DNA of 64,000 nt, from the NCBI RefSeq assembly GCF_963678635.1, contig NC_087067.1:23257547-23321546 (forward strand), given 5' to 3'. The position numbers and the translations under genes were made by a program. The notes under the pieces are model-generated. The model saw only the letters and a list, made by a program, of their open reading frames with translations, was not told the origin of the DNA and searched no databases. Every line of letters starts with the position of its first letter. The stretch's first letter is position 1. This document shows, one piece after another, positions 11,223 through 21,457 of the stretch. Source of the DNA: Symsagittifera roscoffensis. Taxonomy: Eukaryota > Xenacoelomorpha > Acoela > Convolutidae.

Positions 11223-11846
11223 GTCTTGGGACAGTGGTCTTGGGACAGTGGTCTTGGGACAGTGGTCTTGGGACAGGGTCTTGGGACAGTGGTCTTGGGA
11301 CAGTGGTCTTGGGACAGGGTCTTGGGACAGTGGTCTTGGGACAGGGTCTTGGGACAGGGTCTTGGGACAGTGGTCTTGGGACAGGGTCTTGGGACAGTGG
11401 TCTTGGGACAGTGGTCTTGGGACAGTGGTCTTGGGACAGTGGTCTTGGGACAAGGGTCTTGGGACAGTGGTCTTGGGACAAGGGTCTTGGGACAGGGGTC
11501 TTGGGACAAGGGTCTTGCGACAGTGGTCTTGGGACAGTAGTCTTGGGACACTAGCCTTGGGACACTAGCCTTGGGACAGTAGTCTTGGGACACTAGCCTT
11601 GGGACACTAGCCTTGGGACAGTAGTCTTGGGACACTAGCCTTGGGACACTAGCCTTGGGACAGTGGTCTTGGGACACTAGCCTTGGGACAGTAGTCTTGG
11701 GACACTAGCCTTGGGACGGTAGTCTTGGGACACTAGCCTTGGGACACTAGCCTTGGGACACTGGCCTTGGGACAGTAGTCTTGGGACACTAGCCTTGGGA
11801 CAGTAGTCTTGGGACACTAGCCTTGGGTCAGGGGTCTTGGGACACT
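11223..11846 (+). repeat. 14-bp minisatellite in E1 leader
   Basis: About 45 units of the form cttgggacagtggt with 13- and 14-base variants shift in the second half to cttgggacactagc and cttgggacagtagt. The same family of repeat lies in the E2 leader (33366-33966). Transcription would give a G-rich repetitive RNA segment before gag. Confidence 0.95.
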
Positions 11847-12200
11847 GACGGAGTACTGGGACATTACCGAACAATCTTGGGACAGTAAAAGGAAGCCTGG
11901 GACGGTACGAAGAAGAGTAGGGACGGTAACTGGAAGTCTTAGGACAGTATAAAAATTGAAGTAAAATTACAACAAGTTGTTTTAAGACAGAATTAAGACA
12001 GAACAAGACTAATTGGAACCCGGTACGGTTGGGACCACGAATAAAGAAAGTTACTCGAAGATTTTAGAGAACTGGAACAAGGTTTTTATCACGTTGTATA
12101 TTTTCTTTTAAGAATTTGTTTCCACAAAATTTTTTTTATTCTTAGAATAGAATTGTGTATATAATAATATTGTAAATAAGGGAAATTGTAAATAGGAATA

Positions 12201-14366
12201 ATGAAACGGAGTAGGGTACCGGTGCTTGAAAAAAGGTCAAGTGGATCAAACACGAAATATAACTCGTCGCTGCGTGGAACAACATCAAGGGGCCCAGGCA
12301 AAACAAGAAATAACTTTTCAGTTAGCATGGTCAGCACGAGGAGTGGCACCGAGAGCAAGACGCGAGAAGATGCGAGGGAAAAAGAGGTGGAGCCTACAAT
12401 CGAAATCGACCTAGAGACACCAGACCAGAGCGTAGATGAACTGGAGAAAAAGACGACGGAGTCAACTCCAATGCCCAATGCAGAAGAACCAAACCCGAAA
12501 CCCATAGAGTTCTCACCAATAGACGATGTGGAAGATGCAATAGGCAACACCGAAGAAACGGTGAAAGAAGACTCTCAAGTAAAAAAGACATCTTTTACAG
12601 AAAGGTTGGCGATGATGGTCGGAATAAAATCGAAAGAGAACGTGACTGAAGAACCAAAAGCTGAAAGAGCACGAACATTTGGGACAGTGAGCACAAAGAC
12701 GACAGAAGCCAATCCGAGAGAGGAACAAACTAAAGCAGAAGCAACGGCCGAAGAAAGACCAACGGCTGACCATGAAGAGGCTACTCTTGAGCTAGGTGAC
12801 TTGATGGCAAAACTGAATCAGATCGACAAAAAGCTGAAGCACAGCGAAGAGGACAGAGAAGTGATAAGAAAAGAATTATGATATAACAAACACGAGTATC
12901 TGGATAGTTATTTTAACCTGGCTAAGGCAACAGACGAGAGACTCAAGGAGATGACAGATAAGGTAGAAGCCACCAATAAAGAACGAGAAGGGAACATCAA
13001 AAAAGATTGGCAACAGTTGAAAAACCGATATGATGATGTCAACAGCCAAATAGGTAGCCTGGAAAAGAGGCTGGACACAATGAGCAAGAATCAGGCCGAA
13101 AGTTCAGGTGCAATACAGACGAAACTGGATGCAATCTTGAGAAATTCTACCTCACAAGAAAGACCGGCAGCGGATCGCACGCAAGGCACCAGAGTTGACT
13201 TTGTGGAACCACAAAGGGGCAAACGGCAATCGACACCGTTGCCCTTAACCCGGGATACGGTGAGCATAGCACCAACGGCTGATAAAACAATCATGAAAAG
13301 TGGGAATTCAAACACAACGAGTGGTCCGGGGGACTCAACAGCTAGCAGCAACGCAGGTCCGGATGCCATGACGTGGGCAAGCACTTGGGAGATGATGAAC
13401 AGGACTCTAGAGGCCTTCGCCACGAGGAACACTAACTCGAGCGATAGGAGAGACGGAAAATCAAGGAAAACTTTCAAGAAGCCAAAAGAATTCAAAGACG
13501 ACTCAGATGGATGCATTGACACGTGGGTGGAAGTGATGAGATTACATCTAGAACAAGATAACTTAAATGATGAAAGGCAAGCATGCACAGCCATACTCAG
13601 TAACCTGGAAGGCACGGCATTGAAATGCGTGGTTGCAAAGAAAGAAGAAGAACGCGATACCGCGGACAAGATCTTCGAGATATTGCTGAATCGATTCGGG
13701 TCAGGCATGAAGGGTCACCAAGCGATGATGCGATTTGAAAAGAGAAGGCAAAGGGACGACGAGTCAATAGATCGGTTCCTAGATGATCTCGAGAGCTTGA
13801 GAAGAAGGAGTGACCCAGAGGAGTCGACAAACAGAAGAAACTTTAGCATTGCCTCGAAGTTCATTGATGGGGTAAAAAGTGACGACTTAAGGACAATGTT
13901 AGCAACATACTACACATTGTCGAAAGACAGCGCACCAACCCCAGAAGAAATGAGACAGAAATCAAGGGAATACATGCTGATGAAACCCAAGAAATACTCA
14001 TATACAGAAAACAGGAACACGCAAGGGGGAAGTCAACCCCAGAGGTCGTCATGGTACAAGCCTAGAGATGACATGGACAAGCGCAGATCATGCGCGAACT
14101 GCGGGTCGGCGGATCACCACGTGGCTGACTGCACAACATACAAACAAGGCATGAAGAGTCTAGGATATGCACCAGATGAGGAGGACATGAGCCAGATGGA
14201 GGAACACGAGTACTATAGTGGCTTAATCATCAAGATAGGCGCAAGATGCTTCTTCTGTAACCAGGAGGGGCACTTCAGAATGGTTGTCCCCCCTTGTTCT
14301 GGGAAGCGGTCAAGGACCAGAGTCACCCCAAACGAGGCAACGCAGGAAATACGACGAAAACAGTGA
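12201..14366 (+). pseudogene. gag: E1 gag
   Basis: Fossil gag of a Ty3/gypsy-class element. An acidic, charged N-terminal region with coiled-coil character is followed by a Retrotrans_gag-type capsid segment with WVEVMRLHLEQDN and DKIFEILLNRFGSGM. Then comes a zinc knuckle CANCGSADHHVADC (C-x2-C-x4-H-x4-C) near 14095, and a second knuckle beginning RCFFCNQEGHF near 14250. An internal ATG at 12327 (MVSTRS) is conserved in E2 (34375) and may be the true start. gag would package the element RNA in the cytoplasm. It is broken; the number of breaks is counted with the whole element. Confidence 0.9.
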
Positions 14367-17300
14367 AAGCTGTAACACATGTTAATGGTGCGATAGAGTC
14401 CGCGGCTGGGAACTCGCTAGAGATAAACTATGAGAAAGCGGCGACGGAAGCAATTGCCAAAGTAAAACAGGATCTGGCTGCGAAAGAAATAGAGCAACGA
14501 CTAAAGCTGGAGATCGAAAGACAGAATTTCAACGAAGCATTAACCGGATCGAACCAAACACCAGAGGCTGTACCGGGCTCAACAAAGACGGGGAATTGTA
14601 ACACTGTAAAAATGGTGACGGGAAAGCCATTCGGCATATCGAAAATTGGGGCTAGAATAATGTCGATAATCACAGTGGGCGGCCACGAGGTAACCAGAAA
14701 CTTGAGCGAACCGAGCGACCAGACGATAATGCACATTGACGTGTACGCAGATTACTTGAGCTGTTTAAGCCCACAAACGACTTCTAGAGCCTTGAGAGCA
14801 CTACTCATGAGAGGGGGCAGCAAGTCGGTACGTGTTGATAGCAGATATACTGAAGCTTATGGTCCACACGAGGTGATGCTAAATATAGATGGGATTAACA
14901 TCTATACCAAGACGATGATAACATGTGACGAAGACCTAATTGGACAAATCTACGTAGGGAAAGAAGAATTGAAAGTGAGATCGATTGGACACTGCGCCAT
15001 GCTTGAAGAAGATGCAATGCACATCGGGACGGAGGCAGATGTGACAGGGCACGTGCTGGATATAAGTGGCAAAAAGACTCAGTTGCGTGGGTTGCTTGAC
15101 ACGGGAGCAGTCTTGAGCGTCATACCAATCGAAACTTGGGAGAGGATGGGCTTTGACAAAGGTGACTTGATAGACTCGAGAATACGGCTGTCGGCTGCAA
15201 ACAAAGGGGCCCTTCGGGTGCTGGGCAGGACGCCGATAATAGCCCTCAATTTGGTGGAACGTAACCTGTGGATGAGCTTTATCGTGGTAGAAAACCTAGA
15301 TGAATCTGACCAATTCATTTTGGGCAGAGACTTCATCAGGAATTTCGACGTAACGATTGATCTAAATAACGCAATGTTCAGGATACGGAACCCGGATAGG
15401 AGGTACGCAATCAAACCGGTAAATTTAATAATGGCAAATGAAAACAAAGCACCGGTATTCTTGAGTAGGAGGGTGAGGCTAAAAGCTAATGAAGCGGCAA
15501 TCGTAAGTTTGAGGATGAAAAATTACAATGAACTAAGTGACAACAAGCAAGTGTGCAAAGTTCCGAATCCTAATAGTCAAAGTGCTGCTGTTTTAGGAAG
15601 ATCATTTTCGATAACGAAGAGCGGCCTCTGCGTCAGTGTCTTGTTGAATACCCTTGATATACCGATCACGATACAGAGAGGGAGGAAACTGGGATATGCT
15701 TTACCGGTTAAAACTCGATATGAAACAATTGAGAACTCAAAACAAAATGAAGTTGTTGATTGTCCCAATCACAGGGACAAAATTTGTATCTTGAGACGAT
15801 TGCAGAAAATAAAAGATTCTTCAGGTCTTATTAAATCACTTAAGTCAGAAACGGATGATGGTCTTTCGAGCTGTTCGAACTTTCCAGAGCGACCCACACT
15901 AGATGAAATGCAAAATGAAAAACCGGTCCTGCCGGAGATTGAACATTTGAGGGGCAAACTGAAAGATGAACAGCTCGAAGCGATCAAGGACGTACTAGAG
16001 CGGAACGAGGAAGTTTTTTCGAGGCATAAGGCGGATATCGGGTGTTGTAATTTCGTTGAGCATGAAATAGAACTTGAGGAAAACGCGGTAACACACAGGG
16101 AGGGGGCGAGGCGCATGACCGCACACAAATCGGACGCGTGTAGAAAAGAGATCGAGACGTTACTAGAGTATGACATGATAGAACCATCCAAGTCACCGTG
16201 GGCGTGTGGAGTAGTGATGGCCAAAAAGAAAGGCGACCAGTTGAGGGTTTGTTGTGACTTTCGATACCTGAACTCCGTCACGGTGAAGGATGCCTATCCC
16301 ATACCTAGGATTGATGAGAGCCTCTCGAAGTTAGGTGATGCAAAATTTTTTACGACTCTTGATTTAGGCTCGGCCTTTTGGCAAGTACCACTAAGGAAGC
16401 AGGATAGGGACAAGACAGGGTTTGCCTGCGAGTTGGGTCTGTTTCAATGGAAACGGATGCCGTTTGGACTTTGCAATGCCACAGCCACGTTTCAGCGGTT
16501 GATGGCACACGCGCTGATAGGCGTAACGAAGAAGTATGGCAACCTGGTAATGTGCTACGTGGATGACGTGGTAATAGCGACGCCAACACTGGAAGACCAC
16601 ATTGAGAGACTAGACGAAGTGTTTGCATGCATGAAGAGGTCGGGGCTAAAGTGTAAACCATCAAAGTGCGAGATACTCAAGGACTCAATAAAATACTTGG
16701 GCAGGATGGTAGACAAGCACGGCATCAGACCTGATACGGACGCCGTGTAAGCAGTCCTGACCTAGAAATCACCGAAGACAGAGCACCAGTTGATGAGCTT
16801 CCTGGGTTTCGCTAACTATTATAGAGAGTTCATCAAAGGCTATGCAACAATTCCCGATGCAACAATTAATGAGACACAAGGGCAAGAAGTTCACGTGGAA
16901 CAACGCAGCAGAAGAGTCATTCCAGAGGATAAAGAAAGAGCTATGTGAGGCACCAGTATTGGGTATGCCGACTGAGAAAGGGATGTACGTGCTGGACACG
17001 GATGCGTCGGTAGTCGCGATTTCTGGGATTCTCCACCAAGAACAAGAATGGAATGGGAAGACAGTCTTGAGACCAATAGCGTACGGGAGCAAAGTCCTGA
17101 GTGACACGGAAATGAAGTACGGAGCACCGAAAGCTGAGATGTTCGCGGTGGTTACCTTTGTCGAGAAATACAGGGCATACCTGGGCAGTGAGCCATTCAA
17201 GTTGCGAGTCGACAACAGAGCACTGAGCTGGCTGAAAACGTACTCAATGGACCAAAGTTACATTGGGAGGTGGATAGTTCGCCTGGACGGATACAACATG

Positions 17301-20300
17301 ATAATTGAGCATAGAACGCGAGATAAACATCAGAATGCCGACAGCTTGAGTAAGAAGACGGAGTTCTATGAGAAACAAGAGCAAAGAGAAGCAGACAGAC
17401 CTGAAATCAAAGATGGCTTCTCATTCATGGACAAGGAAACGTACGACAGTCTTCCAATCACGAGATGGCTGGACAAGTCAGGCAAACCGATAGAAGATCA
17501 TCCTGAATTGCCTAAAGAGCCTCCAGAGAAGACCATCTTGAGGAAGAGCAAGAGGATTCCGATTGAGATTATACTCAAGTCGAAGATCGTGAAGGAGACG
17601 CTCAAGGCAAAAGGCTATGATCTTAACCAGGTGGAAGCAGGAACTGCACAGATAGATGATGACTTAATGAGGTTGCTCGAGAAACTATCAGATGATAAGC
17701 CCGTGATCCAGGAGAAGGGTCAAGAGAAACCGCAATTCACTATACTTCGGAGAAAAGAGACAGTGAACGATACTGACTCATCAAGAGGAAGCGTCACTGA
17801 CAGCAAAGATGTCGTGCGGTCACTAGTTGACAAAATCACCGAAGACATTCTGGAGCAGACCAAGGTTAGGAAAAAGAAAGTGACGTTCAAGGAAGATACT
17901 GAACACCTGGGACTAGGTCAAGAGTCCGGGGAGTGTTCCAGGTTCACGGAAGAAGGAACCGGAGAAGGAAAATTGTCCGGGGAGCGTGAAGGATGGGATG
18001 AAGACTCGGATGAGAGCAGCGAAAACCAAGACAGTCTGTGCATGATACTGGCGGAAGAGAAGACAAGGCACCACGACAGGGAGTTACAGACGGATCCATC
18101 TTCAGGAACATACAACATGGACATACAGGAGATGCGAGGTGGTGAGGAACTTGAGAAAATTGCGGTCGCAAGGAAACCATTCAGGGAACTATCATGCAAC
18201 TCAAACTTCAGAACGAATCTGGTGCCAGAAGATGATATGAAAATCGTGAAAAGGATGATATGCGTGAAACTGAGTGATGACATCCACAACCCTGGTGAGA
18301 TAAATGGACAGATCATGGCGCTAAAGGAGCATGTCAAGGCAAGATATAGGCTGTCAGACCTAATAAGAGCCCAGAAGAATGACAAAATGACAAGTAACCT
18401 CTCCAAATGGATCCAGTCGGGGGTCAAGGAGAAGGGGGAACTTGAGGAAGACAGCTACAAGATCTTGAGCCAGTTCTACAAAGAAAAGAAAGACTTACTT
18501 TATCACACAGCTGATGGAGTGGTAGCGTGCAAGAGGAGAGATGAGGAAAAGATATTACACAAACACAACCTCATCATACTACCACAATTGTACCAGACAG
18601 AGGTGCTTTTCAGATCACACGACCAGATGGGTCACCAGGGGATAGACAAAGTACAACAAAGGATACTTCACAGATTTGATTGGCCAGGAATGAGAAAAGC
18701 TTGCGAGAGATGGGTGAATGCCTGCCTGGCATGTCTCCAGGTAAAAGACCCAAGGAAGATGAAGTTTCCCCTCAAGTCCGTTGAGAGCTCGGAGTTCAAT
18801 GAAGTGGTGCAGATAGACCATCAAAAAATCTGCATGACAGAGTCGGGATACAACCAGATACTGGTTATAATAGATCACTTCACAAAGTTGGCGGAAGCGG
18901 TTCCGTGCCAGACAGCCTCGGCCGAAGAGACATGTGATCATCTGATAACGCATTGGATATCGCGGTATGGTTGTCCAATGACTTTCCAGTCGGACAACGG
19001 CAAAGCTTTTGTGGGGGACTTGACAAAAGAATTGATGAAGAGATCGCACGTGCTCAAGCACACTCGACGACCTATCATCCGCAGACCAATGGGTTGGTAG
19101 AGAGACAAAACAGGACACTGGTCAACATGTTAAGGGTGTACTGCTCAAGATACATGACGGACTGGGACAAATACCTGCAGTACTTGTACAGGGATAAATA
19201 CAGGGACAAATACCTGGAGCCTACAACAGTACACAGCACTCAACTACGGGCATCAGTCCTTTCATGATGTTGACGGGCAGGGAGAGAGCAATGCCTCTGA
19301 CATTCTTTTACCCGGAATACGAGGGGAAAAGGACGTCGCCTCAGGCATACGTGAAAGAAGCGATCAAAAGACAACAGGAGTTGAACGAGCTATGCAGGAG
19401 GAACACGGCGCAAGCGCAAATGAGGCAACGCAGGAAATACGACGAAAAAATATTAAGAGCAAAGCCATATGAAGTGGGCCAATAAGTGTGGGTCTTCCAA
19501 AATGTAATACCGCCCAAGGGAACAAAGAAACTACTCAAGAAGTGGAGGGGACCATTCATGATAACGGAGGTTCATCAACAAGGACGGTTCTATCGCTTGA
19601 GTACTGGGCGAGCGGCACATTATGAAAATCTGAAGCCTCACGTCCCGTCCCCAGAGGATTGGTGCATACCGAAGGACATGGAGGGTCTTGAGTACCTGGT
19701 GGTAGAGCCAGCGTGTGAAGTGAATGAGAAAGGTACTCGAGAGAAAAATGATGGTAATGAGAACTTGAGTTTGGACGACAATGAAAAGATAGGAGTGGGG
19801 TCTGATGCAGGATCATTTGTAGAAGAAGACTGGAACGACCCGGAGCAAGACGAGGTGCCGAAGTGGATGGAGCCGGATCGACCAACAGCACCAGTAACCA
19901 GGACTGGCAATCGTAAACGCACCGGCATGAGGTACAACAGGTACGGGGATGACTTTTTGATCGATAAGATACAGCCAGACAATTTGGGCGAGGAATTACT
20001 GAAGGCAGGCGAACTGGAAGCCGGAGAGGAATGGCAGGTCATTGACGATGGTGGTCATTATCCGCAGGATGATTACTCGACGCCAGAAGTAGAAACGGAT
20101 CTCGAACAGAGTGAGATAGAGAGGAGGGAGAACACGAACTTGAGGATTCTAGAGTGGATGCGTGATGTCAAAGACGAGAGCCGCGAAGGACAAAGCATTC
20201 AGCAAGTCGATGTATCAGCGGCAAATTACATGAAGACAGAGGACCCTCTTTTCGGATGGACGGCAACAGACAGGCCACTGGACATTCCTCAGGACAATTC

Positions 20301-20313
20301 AGACCCGCCAACA

Positions 20314-20394
20314 TCGACGGGGACGTCGATAAATAATTTTGTCCGGGGAGTGGGGGTAGGACTTACCCACACCGAAAATTTGATGATAAAGAAG
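20314..20394 (+). promoter_or_regulatory. conserved nucleotide block with polypurine-tract-like core
   Basis: The block runs from gacggggacgtcgataaat through gtccggggagtgggggtagg to accgaaaattt. It is kept almost unchanged in E2 (about 42451-42530) and strongly in the much more diverged E3 (about 63463-63530). It contains GTCCGGGGAG, the same 10-mer as at the 3' polypurine tract, and an inverted repeat GGGTA/TACCC around ggact. It may be a central polypurine tract or an RNA signal. Confidence 0.5.
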
Positions 20395-20479
20395 CTCAAG
20401 GAAGTGAGAGAAACGAGCGAATTGGAACTGGAGGAAGAAGAGCCAGAGCCTACTATAGGTCGGAATTTCAAAACGAAAT

Positions 20480-20952
20480 TCGAAATACCCAATGAATACT
20501 CGGAGAACATCATGATAACGGACAGCGACTTCATCCTGTCAAACAGGACCAGCGCGATCTGCATCACGGCGGACATGAGTTTCAAATCAAGATTGGAAGC
20601 TGACTTCAAAAGAGAGTACCAGAATGTAGAGTTTCTGTTCAGACAGAGACCAGGACTGGGAGGGATGGCAGCGCTTCCACCGTCAGTGGCACAAGTCCCG
20701 GGCAAATATCTGTGCTTCCTAGTAACGAGGGTCAATGACAGGAACACAATTGATCCCGAACACGTGATATTGGCACTAACAAGATTACGAGACTTCATGA
20801 TTGAAAGAGGGATAACAGAGGTCTCAATGCCGGTGTATGACCCAAACAGGGGCAAACTGAGCCCAAGGGAATTGTACGCTATCCTACATGTCGTCTTTGC
20901 AGAAACTGAGATAATGGTGTATCTTCATAAGAAGTACTACTTGAGCATCGCC
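20480..20952 (+). other. TARG1/OARD1-like macrodomain region of E1 pol
   Basis: The C-terminal 155 or so residues of the pol frame read like the single-domain macro proteins that bind ADP-ribose. The order is DFILSNRTSAICITADMSF, then FKREYQNVEFLFRQRPGLGG, then KYLCFLVTRVND, then ALTRLRDFMIERGITEVSMP, then AILHVVFAETEIMVYL. This follows the TARG1 order LFSC..AHCIS.DCRMG..I...FKK.[41 protein letters not shown]. The loop that reads GCGLD in human TARG1 reads YDPNRGKL here and begins YDPNR in E3, so it is a family trait and catalysis cannot be assumed. Assignment is by reading, not by a profile search. Confidence 0.7.
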
Positions 20953-20955
20953 TGA

Positions 20956-21457
20956 GTCGGGTACATGGGGGTATCGAGTCGGGTGTGAGGGAGGAGTCTT
21001 GAGTTAGGTACTGGGGTGCGGCGCAGGTAAAGGGATCTTAAGATATGATTGGCATGACAATTGAATTTTAAAAAAGAGTTAACGGTGCTAAAACATAAAA
21101 TGAATCTGCATGCTTTTAAGGAAATTCCAATTGAATTGTTTTAAGTGATATGAGAATGATAAGATTTTAACCATACTGGTGAAAAGGGGGGCCTCTAGGT
21201 TAGGAATATGACATGTGAAGTTTTAATATGCTTTCTGTTTTCAGATCAAGTTTGAAAAACAAAGTTGAAAATCCAACTATACTCGAAGCGAGAAACAGAA
21301 AGGGAAATCTTGATTGAACTCGCGATAATCCGCACCTACAGCAAGTATTTGCAAGGGAACGTTTCTAGAGAATTCTTGAGTTGTGTAATACTTAAGTCGG
21401 TTGGGTAAATCTTGAGCTGGTAAACACATACCTATATACATCCCGAAGTCACGAAGA
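20956..21457 (+). promoter_or_regulatory. pol to accessory spacer with candidate splice acceptor
   Basis: This 0.5-kb spacer holds a pyrimidine-rich ctttctgttttcag ending at 21244. E2 has a matching ttattttcag at 43342 in the same relative place. A spliced subgenomic RNA, the way retroviruses express env, would explain how a frame so far downstream is translated. The donor was not found. Confidence 0.4.

Larger units (their letters stand above)
9559..12200 (+). other. E1 untranslated leader
   Basis: The leader is long. It begins with tagtgtttttatggcgctcc, where TGGCGCTCCTGGGTG about ten bases after the LTR is the likely primer binding site, because the same block follows the 5' LTR in E2 and E3. 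I could not assign the primer tRNA. The leader then holds four 70-bp repeats (10035 onward) and a long array of about 14-bp units (11223-11846). Long open frames in the array on both strands are by-products of the repeats, not genes. Confidence 0.75.
14367..20955 (+). pseudogene. pol: E1 pol with C-terminal macrodomain-like region
   Basis: The fossil pol has the Ty3/gypsy order. An aspartic protease has LLDTGAVLSVIP (about 15090). Reverse transcriptase runs from YPIPRIDESL through FTTLDLGSAFWQV to CYVDDVVIA (about 16290-16580). RNase H starts YVLDTDASVV (about 16990). A long acidic linker with repeated ESGE/LSGE follows. Integrase has an H-H-C-C zinc site (HDQMGHQG, CLAC; about 18620-18740), core aspartates in VVQIDHQK and QSDNGKAF and the glutamate in NGLVERQNR. 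A GPF-type module reads KWRGPFMITEV (about 19540). It ends in a macrodomain-like region described separately. Several breaks are present. Because integrase lies last in the core, the element is Metaviridae-type rather than copia-type. Confidence 0.92.

Noticed and set aside
11104-11677. Long open frames on both strands over the leader minisatellite (VLGQWSWD and CPKTTVPRP repeats)
   Set aside because: All frames of a 13-14-bp repeat without stops stay open. There is no start context or similarity to a protein, and the same occurs over the E2 array at 33279-33892.
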